A DNA stretch of 56,910 nucleotides, from NCBI GenBank assembly GCA_003209425.1, contig QCRB01000007.1:1-56910 (forward strand). The letters are read 5' to 3'. Each line of letters begins with the position of its first letter. Within the stretch, counting starts at the first letter, position 1. The notes below the pieces were generated by a model that was not told where the DNA came from, searched no databases, and saw only the letters and a list, made by a program, of their open reading frames with translations. The stretch comes from Prochlorococcus sp. AG-459-E08. GTDB lineage: Bacteria; Cyanobacteriota; Cyanobacteriia; PCC-6307; Cyanobiaceae. Shown piece after piece: positions 19,117-27,301 of the stretch. Position numbers and translations under genes: made by a program.

Positions 19117-20489
19117 TAATCTTTTTGAATTAACTCAATATTTTCTTTTTCTACTTCTTTATTTAAAGCTCTTTGCTGTTTTCCTCTCCAAAGTAAAATG
19201 AGGGGCGTTCCTTCAAAACCTAAATTTACTCTAATTTGTTTTTCAATATATCTTCTATATGTTATTCCGAATAATTTAGGGTCATTTACAAAAAGAGTAA
19301 ATGTGGGAGGTTTATTCTTTACTTGAGTACCGTAATAAAGCCTCCCTTGCTTGCCACTTCTCTTAGTTGGAGGACTTTTCCAACTGATTGATTCTTTAAG
19401 TACTTCATTAACTATAGATGTTGTGACTCTTCTTCTATGTTGATTTACAGCATTCAGAGCATGCTCAAAAATATTATCAACTCTTTGACCAGTCAGGGCA
19501 GATATAAAAATCATTTTTGACCAGTGTAAAAAATAAAGTTTAGATCTAAGTTCTTTTTCTACTTGATAAATTGTTGAACTATTTTTTTCTACAAGATCCC
19601 ATTTATTAACAACAATTATACATGCTCTGCCTTGTTCTTCTATGCGCCCAGCCAGCTTCTGGTCTTGATCAGTTACTCCATCTAAAGCATCTATAACTAA
19701 AACACAAACATCACTTCTATCTATAGATTTAAAAGCCCTATTAATACCAAAGAATTCGGTGCCATATTTAACATTTTTCTTTCTTCTAATCCCCGCAGTA
19801 TCAATAATTTTCCAATAATTATCACCTCTTTTAATAAGCGTATCTATTGAATCAGTTGTGGTACCACTAATATCACTAACTATTGCTCTTTTTTCTCCAC
19901 AGATTGAATTTAACAAACTGGATTTGCCAACATTTGGCCTACCAATAATTGACATCATTATCTTTTCTTCTTTATCCAGAATATTATTCTCAGGAAGTTC
20001 ACCAATAACGAGATCTAAAAGATCTCCAGTACCTGAACCATGAATAGCCGAAACAGGGTTAGGTTCGCCCAATCCTAATTTCCAGAATTCTGAAGCTAGT
20101 GATATTCCTAGAGTAGTAGATTCGCATTTATTAACCGCAACAATTGTTTTACAGTTTGAGTTTCTTAACCATTTTGCTATAGATAAATCACCATCAGTAA
20201 CGCCTTGATTACCATCTACCACCAGTAACGCAATTGAAGCTTCTTCTAGAGCCAAGAAAACTTGTGTCCTTATCTCTGGGAGAAATTCACTATCATCATC
20301 AAAAACTAAACCTCCAGTATCAACTATTTGAAATTCTTTGCCTCCCCATGAAGTATTTTGATAAGTTCTATCTCTTGTAACACCAGGCTTATCAAATACT
20401 ATTGCATCATTACTTTGGCAAAGACGATTAACTAAGGTAGATTTCCCAACGTTCGGTCTTCCGATAATTGCTATTGTAGGAAGAATCAA
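19116..20489 (-). CDS. der: ribosome assembly GTPase Der (EngA)
   Basis: Double-GTPase needed for maturation of the 50S subunit. Two G domains are in tandem, with P-loops [11 protein letters not shown] near residue 9 and [11 protein letters not shown] near residue 182. Each has DTGG or DTAG G3 and NKCE or NKWD G4 motifs. A C-terminal KH-like domain follows (about 355-440, ending [21 protein letters not shown] and [11 protein letters not shown]). The length of 457 residues is normal. The ecfT-like gene overlaps its stop by one base. Confidence 0.97.
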   Translation of the reverse strand: MILPTIAIIGRPNVGKSTLVNRLCQSNDAIVFDKPGVTRDRTYQNTSWGGKEFQIVDTGGLVFDDDSEFLPEIRTQVFLALEEASIALLVVDGNQGVTDGDLSIAKWLRNSNCKTIVAVNKCESTTLGISLASEFWKLGLGEPNPVSAIHGSGTGDLLDLVIGELPENNILDKEEKIMMSIIGRPNVGKSSLLNSICGEKRAIVSDISGTTTDSIDTLIKRGDNYWKIIDTAGIRRKKNVKYGTEFFGINRAFKSIDRSDVCVLVIDALDGVTDQDQKLAGRIEEQGRACIIVVNKWDLVEKNSSTIYQVEKELRSKLYFLHWSKMIFISALTGQRVDNIFEHALNAVNQHRRRVTTSIVNEVLKESISWKSPPTKRSGKQGRLYYGTQVKNKPPTFTLFVNDPKLFGITYRRYIEKQIRVNLGFEGTPLILLWRGKQQRALNKEVEKENIELIQKD

Positions 20490-20559
20490 TTCTTCTCTCC
20501 AAAGTAGTATCCATTACAACTATACCTTTAATAGAATCATTTACCTTATTCAAAAAAAC

Positions 20560-21045
20560 TTATTTAATTTCTGGATCACCTAAATGTCCTATTGCTGGAT
20601 TAAGAGGAGGGGGACTAGGAATTGGCATTAATCCATTATCTTTTGAAAAACAACCATTTTCAATCGCCCAATAAATCAACCAATTTACTGCAGTCGCTCT
20701 CCTAGTTCTTCTTGGATAGAGTTCATTAATCTTATAACCTTTAAAATATAGAAAATTTTTCAATCCCTGTTTATAGTTTTTTGGAATTGATCGAGTCAAA
20801 TGTACTGAGGCTTGTCGCTCTGAAATGATTTGAGGAGCTTTTTCAAATTTTTCTAACCAATAAGAAGGAGTTAATGCGCTAAAGGTCCAATCATTTATAG
20901 ATAGTTCCTTAGTATAAAAAAGTCTTTCCCAAACTAATTCACAAACAAATACATCACTAACCTTATCTTCGAGAATAAGAAATAATAGTTTTTTACATAT
21001 TGGCCATGTAAATTGATTCTCAATGAATTTTTCTTTTTTATGCAT
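20560..21045 (-). CDS. conserved cyanobacterial protein, DUF1823-like
   Basis: 161-residue soluble protein with no catalytic motif I can name. It has an N-terminal helical region (TWPICKKLLFLILEDKVSDVFVCELVWERLFY) followed by PSYWLEKFEKAPQIISERQASVHLTRSIPKNYKQ and a Pro-rich tail (PIPSPPPLNP). From memory this is the DUF1823 family, which is restricted to cyanobacteria and plastids. Its start codon overlaps the cobI stop, so the two are translationally coupled. A link to corrinoid metabolism is possible but unproven. Confidence 0.6.
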   Translation of the reverse strand: MHKKEKFIENQFTWPICKKLLFLILEDKVSDVFVCELVWERLFYTKELSINDWTFSALTPSYWLEKFEKAPQIISERQASVHLTRSIPKNYKQGLKNFLYFKGYKINELYPRRTRRATAVNWLIYWAIENGCFSKDNGLMPIPSPPPLNPAIGHLGDPEIK

Positions 21046-21800
21046 TAATCGAACCTTATCAAAATCAAAGAAAAATAAGGCATAACGTCTTTATTATATT
21101 GAGATGCATATTGAATAATTTGATCAGGCGTACCAACACTTAAAGCAATTAATGATTTTTTGATAATATCCTCTTTTTTTAAAGTTTCCCTAACTAATTT
21201 CCATCGTTTTCCAATTTTCATAATGGCCAAGACCGTTTTATTTTCTCTACTTTCCTTTATTAGGGATGTTAATTCTGAATTGGAAGAGGGGCACTCTTTA
21301 ATTATTAAAGTCTCACCTTTTTTAACTAAATCAAAATCATTCAAAGCTGCTGTTGCAGATAGAGAAGAAATACCTGGTATGGTTTTGGTAATGATTTCTG
21401 GATAATTATGCTTTATTATCCTCAAAATATTAGAAGAACTTGCAAATATTGAGGTATCTCCTAGGCAAAGTAAAACAACTGATTCACCGTTTTTTATAAA
21501 TTTCACAATTTTTTCTACTGCGTTAGACCATATTTCATCAGGATCAAAATCCTTCCTAGCCATTGGGAAAATGATAGGTATATTTTTTTTAAATTTGGTG
21601 TATTTCTTAACTATTTCGGCAGCGAAACTCTTTTTATTATCATCTGATATTGGAAAAACTATAACTTTCGCTTTTTTGATTGCATCTACAGCAGCAATTG
21701 TTAAAAGCGATGGATCTCCTGGACCAACACCAACGATGGTCAATGATGTTGAATCACTTTTATAACCTGAAAATACTGTTAAAATTTTTTTTATTAACAT
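21045..21800 (-). CDS. cobI: precorrin-2 C20-methyltransferase
   Basis: SAM-dependent methyltransferase of the corrin ring, acting on precorrin-2 (or its cobalt form) during B12 synthesis. The tetrapyrrole methylase fold is evident: VGVGPGDPSLLTIAAVDAI at the start (about 22-40), LLCLGDTSIFASS near 110 and PGISSLSATAALND near 145. The 251-residue length is usual. The gene overlaps the DUF1823-like gene after it and starts 17 bases after the miaE-like stop. Marine picocyanobacteria make pseudocobalamin, which fits. Confidence 0.92.
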   Translation of the reverse strand: MLIKKILTVFSGYKSDSTSLTIVGVGPGDPSLLTIAAVDAIKKAKVIVFPISDDNKKSFAAEIVKKYTKFKKNIPIIFPMARKDFDPDEIWSNAVEKIVKFIKNGESVVLLCLGDTSIFASSSNILRIIKHNYPEIITKTIPGISSLSATAALNDFDLVKKGETLIIKECPSSNSELTSLIKESRENKTVLAIMKIGKRWKLVRETLKKEDIIKKSLIALSVGTPDQIIQYASQYNKDVMPYFSLILIRFD

Positions 21801-21817
21801 TCTTAATTTAATTATTT

Positions 21818-22426
21818 CTAGCTATGGACCCTTGGCATCATACATGTCTCAGCAAGGATTTCTGACTCAATCTTAGACAATTCCTCTAGCCTTTTGAAAG
21901 TTTGATTTTTAGAGAATTTAGTTTGCGCTAGTCTCCAATAAACACCAAAATGTCTTGCCTCACTCTCAAGCAGAGAATCATAAAGATCTTTAAACGAATT
22001 ATCTTCAGAATTCAAAGCAAGCAAACTCAATCTTTCATGACTTCTTGCTTCAATCAGTCCTGCGATTAAAAAACTATCAAGCATTCTATTGGGCTCCTCC
22101 TTTCTTATATTCTTGGATAATTCAGCTCCATATGGAGGCGGTTTTAAGGATTCAAGAGAATATCCAAGATCCTTCAAAAAATAAAGTATTTTTTCAAAAT
22201 GCTCTAATTCCTCTCTCGCTATTGGACTTAGCACTTCTGCCAGATTAGATTCTGATGGATATCTAAACATCAATTGAATAGCTACTCCTGCTGCTTTTCT
22301 TTCACAATGAGCATGGTCAATAAGCATATCTATTGGATTAGATAATGCGAGCTCAATCCACTTATCAGAGGTTAATGACGATAAATATTTAATATGAGAA
22401 GAAGGCCTTTTAAAATCAACTAGCAT
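21818..22426 (-). CDS. MiaE-like tRNA hydroxylase, ferritin-like di-iron protein
   Basis: 202-residue four-helix-bundle protein of the tRNA-(ms2io6A) hydroxylase family. The di-iron ligands are recognisable: HCERKAAG near 42, EELEHFEK near 75, EARSHERLS near 128 and ESEARHFGVYW near 160. In bacteria that have MiaE, it hydroxylates the isopentenyl group of ms2i6A37 in tRNA. Its start is one base from the aroQ stop. A role on another substrate is possible in cyanobacteria. Confidence 0.83.
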   Translation of the reverse strand: MLVDFKRPSSHIKYLSSLTSDKWIELALSNPIDMLIDHAHCERKAAGVAIQLMFRYPSESNLAEVLSPIAREELEHFEKILYFLKDLGYSLESLKPPPYGAELSKNIRKEEPNRMLDSFLIAGLIEARSHERLSLLALNSEDNSFKDLYDSLLESEARHFGVYWRLAQTKFSKNQTFKRLEELSKIESEILAETCMMPRVHS

Positions 22427-22873
22427 TTAATTTTTATTACTTAAATATCCAATGATTCCCTCAAGAGCTAAGGAATAACTTGATATGCCAAATCCACTAA
22501 TTATTCCTATAGCTTTATCTGTAAGAAAAGATTCTTTACGAAAATCTTCTCTACTAAAAATATTTGAAATATGTAACTCTACAAATGGAATTTTTGATCC
22601 AATTAAAGCATCTCGAATGGAAATCGAGGTATGAGTAAAAGCGCCGGCATTTATAAGAATACCTTGGATACTTTTTACAGACTCCTGAATTTTATCTACT
22701 ATTTCACCTTCATGATTACTTTGAAAACATTCAAGTTTGGTTCCCTTATTTTTTGCAGATTGCATTAAGTCTTGTTCAATATCACTCAATGTTTTATGAC
22801 CATATATTTCAGGTTCTCTAGTACCCAAAAGATTTAGATTTGGCCCATTAATCAATAAGATATTCATCGTCAA
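22427..22873 (-). CDS. aroQ: type II 3-dehydroquinate dehydratase
   Basis: Shikimate pathway enzyme converting 3-dehydroquinate to 3-dehydroshikimate. The type II signature [21 protein letters not shown] is at residues 5-25, with the catalytic tyrosine at Y24. The [10 protein letters not shown] loop and the ELHISN motif with the catalytic histidine follow. The 148-residue length is normal; an internal Met at residue 3 is an equally good start. It heads the aroQ, miaE-like, cobI, DUF1823-like group, which begins about 100 bases from the tRNA-Tyr gene on the other strand. Confidence 0.96.
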   Translation of the reverse strand: MTMNILLINGPNLNLLGTREPEIYGHKTLSDIEQDLMQSAKNKGTKLECFQSNHEGEIVDKIQESVKSIQGILINAGAFTHTSISIRDALIGSKIPFVELHISNIFSREDFRKESFLTDKAIGIISGFGISSYSLALEGIIGYLSNKN

Positions 22874-22969
22874 TTAAACCTTTTCTTTACAAATGCTATC
22901 TAGAAAGAAACAAAAAAACCAAAACATTTTAACAAAAAGTGTCCATTAACTGATAAGTTCGAATAGTGG

Positions 22970-23051
22970 GGGTCGGTGCCCGAGTGGTTAAAGGGGGCGG
23001 ACTGTAAATCCGCTGGCTCTGCCTACGTTGGTTCAAATCCAACCCGGCCCA
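22970..23051 (+). tRNA. tRNA-Tyr (GTA)
   Basis: 82-base class II tRNA with a long variable arm. The acceptor stem GGGTCGG pairs with CCGGCCC (one T-G pair). The anticodon stem-loop is GCGGA-CTGTAAA-TCCGC, anticodon GTA. The T arm is GTTGG-TTCAAAT-CCAAC and the discriminator base is A. CCA is not encoded. The Thr tRNA follows after 9 bases. Confidence 0.96.
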
Positions 23052-23060
23052 CTTTAAATT

Positions 23061-23132
<72 letters not shown>

Positions 23133-23195
23133 TGGCACTCGCGGGATAGCTTGGTATCAGTGAAATTACCACTATCGCACAAAGAATTTATTCAG

Positions 23196-23232
23196 AAGTG
23201 GACGTCCATTTTCGGGTCCACTTTTCTGTTTT
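23196..23232 (+). terminator. rho-independent terminator of the tRNA transcript
   Basis: 8-bp perfect stem AAGTGGAC / GTCCACTT (23196-23203 and 23216-23223), followed by TTCTGTTTT. It lies 64 bases after tRNA-Thr. The 120 bases after it hold no gene. Confidence 0.75.
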
Positions 23233-23353
23233 AAAGGGAAATATCTGGAGGTGCATCACACAAAAACTAAGATCTCAGAGGTCAGCATTTTGCCCTAAAT
23301 TTATATATATTTAACAGAGATTGTCTTCAGTAATGCCACTATCGTCATACCGT

Positions 23354-23524
23354 ATGCACAGAATTTATCTTGCAGCGACCATGAATTATGGTCTTGGTTC
23401 TAGTGAACCTGAAGAGTTAGCCTACTACAACAAAATCAAAAAAGAGATGGATGATATGAAAAAGGACTCAGTTAAAAAAGGGATACCCCTAAATTGGGAT
23501 ACCCCAGAAGTAATAGATAAATGA
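23354..23524 (+). CDS. small MNYGLG-family protein, copy 1
   Basis: About 56-residue hydrophilic protein of unknown function. Its core MNYGLGSSEPEELAYYNK is shared almost base for base with a second gene at 33095-33232. The start is uncertain: ATG at 23354 includes the RIYLAAT stretch whose counterpart is also seen in copy 2, while ATG at 23381 begins at MNYGLG. The C-terminal half is highly charged (KKEMDDMKKDSVKK) and probably helical. Its stop overlaps the next ATG (ATGA), which couples it to a micro-membrane protein. Confidence 0.65.
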   Translation: MHRIYLAATMNYGLGSSEPEELAYYNKIKKEMDDMKKDSVKKGIPLNWDTPEVIDK

Positions 23525-23616
23525 ATCTGAATACTTTTTTATTAATTGATGGGAGTCTGATGCTTATTGGTCTGCCCTTGCTGATGATCCTAAAGGGCAA
23601 AAAGAAGACTCCCTAA
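23521..23616 (+). CDS. 31-residue membrane peptide coupled to the gene before it
   Basis: Starts at the ATG of an ATGA overlap with the preceding stop. It has a single hydrophobic segment (FLLIDGSLMLIGLPLLMIL) and a basic tail KGKKKTP. It resembles the 29-residue peptide at 27181-27270 (similar MN-x-x-x-FL start and MIxKGKK end), so this is probably a real family of micro-membrane proteins. The function is unknown. It ends 1 base before the convergent SIMPL gene. Confidence 0.55.
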   Translation: MNLNTFLLIDGSLMLIGLPLLMILKGKKKTP

Positions 23617-23617
23617 G

Positions 23618-24403
23618 TTACTTCTTAACAGCGAAAGTTACTCCCATAACCGCAGTGATGTCTTTCTTGATAGTGGTGGTGTCATAAGATCCCCAACTAC
23701 TTACCTTGGTGGAATTCGGAACAGTTATCTGGAAAACTCCAGTATTCACTCTCTTTAAACCACCTACTTCAGAGCCTGCCTGAAGAGCGATAGCTTCAGC
23801 TCTGATTCGAGCATCCTTTGCTGCCTTTGCGAGCATATCAACGCGTTTATCAGCAAGCTTGGAATAGGTGAATTCAGGACGGCTTGGTTTCACCCTTACT
23901 CCTTTTCCTAGCAATTCTGTTATCTGACTATGAGTCTTCTGGATGTTATAAACATCCCTACTTTCAATCTCAATATTCTGATATGTAATCCACTCAGTTC
24001 TAATGATTTCATTAGTCTTAGGATGCTTAGTTTTATATTCACTGATGCTCGCAGGCCCAAGATAAACATCCTGCTTTACACTGTCCTCAATTCCATTAGC
24101 ATTCAGAAATTCCATTGTCTTATTAATTGACTGCTTGTGCTTGGTGAATGAGTCAATCTGAGTTTTACCTGAGGTCTTTACCTGGACAGACCATTTTGCT
24201 ATATCACTCTCAAAACTCTCTGTACTAGCACCAGTAACAGTGATCGTATTCTCAACTGTTCTGAACCCTCTCACTAGGACCGTTGAGGCCCCTATAAATC
24301 CTCCGAGAGATAAGACAGCCATTGCGAAAACAAGTGGCGGGGTGCGGCGTATGATGCCCAGAGAATCGCTTGGCAGCGACCTGAGTTTCTTAATAATTTT
24401 CAT
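23618..24403 (-). CDS. SIMPL-domain (DUF541) membrane-anchored protein
   Basis: 261 residues. A transmembrane anchor lies at about 24-46 (PPLVFAMAVLSLGGFIGASTVLV), then an extracytoplasmic SIMPL domain: ITVTGASTESFESDIAKWSVQV, KTMEFLNANGIEDSV, YQNIEIESRDV..ITELLGKGV, and the C-terminal KAAKDARIRAEAIALQAGSEVGGL with a final beta strand. SIMPL proteins (Escherichia coli YggE, BP26) are periplasmic and linked to stress tolerance, with no defined biochemistry. A C-x-x-C motif is absent. Local GC looks higher than in the neighbours, which fits an acquired gene. The 190 bases upstream (24404-24596) hold no gene. Confidence 0.85.
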   Translation of the reverse strand: MKIIKKLRSLPSDSLGIIRRTPPLVFAMAVLSLGGFIGASTVLVRGFRTVENTITVTGASTESFESDIAKWSVQVKTSGKTQIDSFTKHKQSINKTMEFLNANGIEDSVKQDVYLGPASISEYKTKHPKTNEIIRTEWITYQNIEIESRDVYNIQKTHSQITELLGKGVRVKPSRPEFTYSKLADKRVDMLAKAAKDARIRAEAIALQAGSEVGGLKRVNTGVFQITVPNSTKVSSWGSYDTTTIKKDITAVMGVTFAVKK

Positions 24404-24596
24404 TGCTAATCAGTATGTGTGTAGGAGCTTTTTAACAGCTGAACCGAAAGAAAATATTAGAAAAATCCCTGACTTTTATTCCTTCAGTTCTATCTGGCCA
24501 TTAAGGGTAACATCTAAGTTAGATGTGCCAATTATGGAGTCGGTTACTAATATTGCCAAATGAAATAACGGTCCGCAAGAAGTATTTTTGTATTAT

Positions 24597-25019
24597 TCAA
24601 TTCGACTGAAGTCCAGGATAAATTCCACTCCGTTCGGCGGCATCAGGTGTTGGAACAATACACAAGGAAATACCTGATATTTTCCCTTTATCTAAAGAAG
24701 CATAAGCAACTCCAAGAAGATTAGACTTATCGCCTTGTGCCATGATGAGGCAATCTGTATGACCATAGGCTGGGCAGACACCTAATTCAGCATAAACAGA
24801 ACTGTTAGTTTTTTTTATTGTTTCAAGTTTCGGTCTGATGTATTCAATGAATTCATCTTTTGAATTCATATCGGTCAATACTTTTTGTGAAGAGTATGAA
24901 AAATCTTCTGACAAAAACGATTCAAACTCAGATGAATCAAGAGTATGCATCATTGTCGCATAGATACTCAAAGCGTCCTTTTCTGTAAGTTGATAATTTT
25001 TTTCTTCCAAGGGTTTCAT
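24597..25019 (-). CDS. hypothetical protein, possible NTF2-like fold
   Basis: 140-residue soluble protein. The pattern of an N-terminal helix pair (LTEKDALSIYATMMHTLDSSEFESFLSEDFSYSS) followed by curved beta strands (GHTDCLIMAQGDKSNLLGVAYASLDKGKISGISLCIV) resembles SnoaL/NTF2-like proteins. No active-site residues are assigned. It overlaps the preceding gene by the four bases ATGA, so it is the last member of the operon 26251 to 24597. Confidence 0.6.
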   Translation of the reverse strand: MKPLEEKNYQLTEKDALSIYATMMHTLDSSEFESFLSEDFSYSSQKVLTDMNSKDEFIEYIRPKLETIKKTNSSVYAELGVCPAYGHTDCLIMAQGDKSNLLGVAYASLDKGKISGISLCIVPTPDAAERSGIYPGLQSN

Positions 25020-25519
25020 TTTTTGTACTTACTCATATGCTCGAACATACTTAAATATTGCAGAGGAAATACACTGGTTAAATCCTCTATTCTCTCTTCA
25101 TCTAATACAACACCCTCCGGCAATTTCTTGATTAACTTTGGGATAGCTTTTTTTGTCTCTTCTCTGCAGAAGTTAATTCTATAAGTTGCCTCTTTTTTTA
25201 TATTTTTTTTAATTAATCCATCTTTTTGAAGCATTGATTTTAAATCAAGATTATTTCCTTTTAGAAGAGCAATTAAAACAGTATCTGCAATTTTTAAAGC
25301 TTCGCTAGTTTCTTTATCTTTATTTATTCCAAATATCCAGGTACAGGCACCGACACCTAGTGCTCTTGCAATACAATCATCATTTCCAATTTCATCGCAG
25401 GGTAATCTAAAAGACTCTTCAATTTTTTTCAGATCATATCCATTTTCACCTTCTGGAAAACCTGCGTGAGCGGAAAAAGGAAATAAAAATAATATTGCAG
25501 CAAGAATTAGGCGTTTCAA
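25016..25519 (-). CDS. secreted protein of unknown function
   Basis: 167 residues with a clear signal peptide (MKRLILAAILFLFPFSAHAG, cleavage likely after AHA). The mature part has four cysteines (PCDEIGNDDC, GACTW, FCREE), perhaps two disulfides, and ends in a charged helix. No family is recognised. It starts 2 bases after the DUF3764 stop and overlaps the next gene by ATGA, so it is in one operon with both. Its product should act in the periplasm or outside the cell. Confidence 0.7.
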   Translation of the reverse strand: MKRLILAAILFLFPFSAHAGFPEGENGYDLKKIEESFRLPCDEIGNDDCIARALGVGACTWIFGINKDKETSEALKIADTVLIALLKGNNLDLKSMLQKDGLIKKNIKKEATYRINFCREETKKAIPKLIKKLPEGVVLDEERIEDLTSVFPLQYLSMFEHMSKYKK

Positions 25520-25521
25520 AA

Positions 25522-25806
25522 TTATTCAGAAATCCAGCGGTTAATTATTGTCCCGTCATAAATGTGACCAGACGCCTCGACTATTGGTTTAGTTTCCGGG
25601 TTAACAAAGATGTCGTAACAAGTATTTACTGGTCCTTGAAACATAACGGTTGCTCTTTTGGGGTCTTCAAGTGATTTACCAATATAAAAGGTTTTCACTC
25701 CCATCTCTTTAAACATGGCCTGTTGTTCAGGAGCATTCATATGAGCCTCATATTCCTCAAAAGTATTGCTTAATTTAAAATCTAAAACAGTTGTTTCAAT
25801 TGACAT
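25522..25806 (-). CDS. DUF3764 family protein, copy 1
   Basis: 94 residues of the picocyanobacterial DUF3764 family. It shares with the copy at 35170-35448 the start MS(I/L)ETTV..FK, a central FEE(Y/W) and the end SAGHIYD-type motif (ASGHIYDGTIINRW here). The size and alternation of strands and helices suggest a ferredoxin-like alpha+beta fold similar to the ABM-type protein encoded upstream. The function is unknown. The repeated leader hairpin (25807-25852) abuts its ATG. Confidence 0.75.
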   Translation of the reverse strand: MSIETTVLDFKLSNTFEEYEAHMNAPEQQAMFKEMGVKTFYIGKSLEDPKRATVMFQGPVNTCYDIFVNPETKPIVEASGHIYDGTIINRWISE

Positions 25807-25852
25807 AAAAAAAAAGGAGCTGAATGCCCCTTATTCTAGATCGACTGTCAAA
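25807..25852 (-). promoter_or_regulatory. leader hairpin element, copy A
   Basis: Read on the minus strand: TTGACAGTCGATCTAGAAT, then a stem AAGGGGC / GCTCCTT with a short loop, then nine T directly against the ATG of the DUF3764 gene. Closely similar sequences stand before the DUF3764 copy 2 (35449-35490) and, less exactly, the ABM-like gene (26293-26335). A hairpin plus T run in a 5' leader could be a terminator of the gene upstream or an attenuator of the gene downstream. Confidence 0.55.
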
Positions 25853-25861
25853 CATATTTCA

Positions 25862-26251
25862 TTAGAGTCTGCTATAACCTAATTTTGACTGAAAAACCTT
25901 AAAGGGAACACCAGTCCCTTTCATTACTTCGAGACACTTATCCCCAACTGTTCCATATACTTCAACAGTAAAATCATCCGCAAGTTTTGGATGCTCTTGT
26001 AAATATTCACCAATTGCTGGATTAGCCAAGTGAGCGATAAATGCTTCATCGTTTTTATAAGCCTCAGACCACACAAAGATCAGAGGATTTTCTGGATCCT
26101 GATCAAAAGTATGATGTAGCATTCCTGGCTCAGCAGCCTCAACGGCTTTATCTGTTTTATCCGCAAGTTCTAAATACTCAGAAACTTTATCTTCTTTTAA
26201 AGTGATTTTCGCTAAAAGAATAAAAGGAGTATCTGCTCCAAAATTTGTCAT
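25862..26251 (-). CDS. ABM-type (antibiotic biosynthesis monooxygenase-like) small protein
   Basis: 129 residues with the dimeric alpha+beta barrel pattern of ABM/YgiN proteins: FILLAKITLKEDKVSEYLELADKTDKAVEAAEPGMLHHTFDQDPENPLIFVWSEAYKNDEAFIAHLANP. These proteins act as quinol or heme monooxygenases or have no known reaction. The C-terminal 30 residues (GVPFKVFQSKLGYSRL) are distinctive and recur in a decayed copy at 34433-34554. It is first in an operon with DUF3764, the secreted protein and the NTF2-like gene. Confidence 0.75.
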   Translation of the reverse strand: MTNFGADTPFILLAKITLKEDKVSEYLELADKTDKAVEAAEPGMLHHTFDQDPENPLIFVWSEAYKNDEAFIAHLANPAIGEYLQEHPKLADDFTVEVYGTVGDKCLEVMKGTGVPFKVFQSKLGYSRL

Positions 26252-26292
26252 AAATAAAAAGTAATCTCAATATATTTTATTTGTATTTTACG

Positions 26293-26335
26293 AAAAAAGG
26301 AGCTTTGAAAGTCCCTTTATCGATCGACTTTCAAT
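26293..26335 (-). promoter_or_regulatory. leader hairpin element, copy C (divergent)
   Basis: On the minus strand it reads TTGAAAGTCGATCGAT, AAAGGGAC, loop, GCTCCTTTTTT, and is the third and most diverged copy of the element. It lies about 42 bases before the ATG of the ABM-like gene. It keeps the AAAAAAGGAGCT edge and the ATCGA-x-(T)xTCAA edge but its stem is imperfect. Confidence 0.45.
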
Positions 26336-26441
26336 TTAAGAAAACTAATCCCTATTTGTTACGTATATGTATCATTATTGCTTTAAAAGTACCGAATTAA
26401 ACATATTTTTAACCTTTTTCTTTACATTAGTTAATAAGAAT

Positions 26442-26459
26442 GTTACGTTTGTTAACAAT
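26442..26459 (+). promoter_or_regulatory. possible HLR1-like (RpaB) site before the hli operon
   Basis: GTTACGTT-TG-TTAACAAT has the two-repeat layout of the cyanobacterial HLR1 element (two KTTACAWW copies two bases apart), with one mismatch in each repeat. A further TTTACATT lies 20 bases upstream. RpaB binding here would explain light-stress control of the hli genes that start 16 bases later. In such AT-rich DNA a chance match is possible. Confidence 0.35.
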
Positions 26460-26474
26460 TAAATTATTTAACTA

Positions 26475-26684
26475 ATGACTAATTCTTCATACATAACTAC
26501 AGAATCAGGCGGAAGACAAAATATTTTCCCAGCTGAGCCTCGTCCTTATGTTGATCAATCTGTTTCTTATGATGGATATCCTCAAAACGCAGAAAAAGTT
26601 AATGGTCGTTGGGCAATGATCGGTTTAGTTGCACTTTTGGGAGCTTATGTAACTACAGGTCAAATAATTCCAGGTATTTTTTAA
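26475..26684 (+). CDS. hli: high-light-inducible protein (phage-type HLIP), first of pair
   Basis: 69-residue one-helix chlorophyll-binding protein of the thylakoid that protects against excess light. The chlorophyll-binding motif is EKVNGRWAMIGL, followed by the helix and the ending TTGQIIPGIF. That ending is typical of the multicopy hli group shared by Prochlorococcus and cyanophages. The N-terminal 40 residues are polar and Tyr/Pro-rich. Its stop TAA overlaps the next ATG by one base (TAATG), so the second hli gene is translationally coupled. Confidence 0.93.
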   Translation: MTNSSYITTESGGRQNIFPAEPRPYVDQSVSYDGYPQNAEKVNGRWAMIGLVALLGAYVTTGQIIPGIF

Positions 26685-26944
26685 TGTCTCCTCTTTCAGG
26701 CTTTTTAGTTGTAATCGTATCCTTAACAGCTATCCTCGTTGCTTATCTAACCAAGCAATTTCAAAACGAAAATTTAAACTATCTAACTTCAAATCCAATG
26801 ACAAATTCAAACCCTAAAGTAAAAACAATCGAAAAAGAAAAAGTTGTTGCAGAAACTCTTAATGGCAGATTCGCTATGCTTGGATTAATTGCTGCTGTTG
26901 GAGCTTACTTAACAACAGGCCAAATAATTCCAGGTTTCGTTTAA
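26684..26944 (+). CDS. hli: high-light-inducible protein, second of pair
   Basis: 86-residue HLIP with an extra N-terminal membrane segment (GFLVVIVSLTAILVAYL) before the chlorophyll-binding helix (ETLNGRFAMLGLIAAVGAYLTTGQIIPGF). The start at 26684 is chosen because it overlaps the upstream stop; an in-frame ATG at 26609 lies inside the first hli gene and would add out-of-frame sequence. The last 27 residues are strongly similar to those of the first hli, pointing to tandem duplication. The stop is directly followed by the next ATG. Confidence 0.92.
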   Translation: MSPLSGFLVVIVSLTAILVAYLTKQFQNENLNYLTSNPMTNSNPKVKTIEKEKVVAETLNGRFAMLGLIAAVGAYLTTGQIIPGFV

Positions 26945-27172
26945 ATGCCTTTACTCTCTGTACCATTCTACGATTTCCCATCTTCACCCATACTCATAAT
27001 TGGCGCGATAGGGATTGTTGTAGCACTGGCTGTATTTTTTCTAGCTTACAAAAAGTACTTCAATTCTCCATTTAACAAAGAACTTCAGTTAAAGAAAAAA
27101 GCTCTATTGAAGGAGAAAACAGAACTAAACAAAAAACTCGAGAAAATAGAGCAAGATTTAAAAAATTTATAG
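26945..27172 (+). CDS. small membrane protein with coiled coil, hli operon
   Basis: 75 residues: one transmembrane helix (ILIIGAIGIVVALAVFFLAY, about 17-36) followed by a highly charged coiled coil (LQLKKKALLKEKTELNKKLEKIEQDL). The ATG follows the stop of the second hli gene without a gap, so it is in the same operon. The function is unknown; a scaffold or assembly role for the HLIPs is conceivable. Confidence 0.7.
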   Translation: MPLLSVPFYDFPSSPILIIGAIGIVVALAVFFLAYKKYFNSPFNKELQLKKKALLKEKTELNKKLEKIEQDLKNL

Positions 27173-27180
27173 TAAAAACC

Positions 27181-27270
27181 ATGAACATCGACATTTTCTT
27201 AATCTCTTTCTTCACCTATCTCTTAGTACCAGTAGTGATGATTGCTAAGGGGAAAAAAGCAACTAACTAA
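27181..27270 (+). CDS. 29-residue membrane peptide at end of hli operon
   Basis: Single hydrophobic segment (IFLISFFTYLLVPVVMIA) with a KGKKATN tail. It starts 8 bases after the preceding stop. The same layout and tail (MIxKGKK) occur in the peptide at 23521-23616. It is too short for standard gene finders. The terminator at 27302-27339 follows it, which supports its place as the last gene of the hli transcript. Confidence 0.5.
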   Translation: MNIDIFLISFFTYLLVPVVMIAKGKKATN

Positions 27271-27301
27271 AAAAGATTTAGACTTCCAAAAATAAGAATT
27301 T

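Noticed and set aside
24240-24563. 107-residue plus-strand ORF
   Set aside because: First half is antisense to the SIMPL gene and the rest is spacer; no family features.
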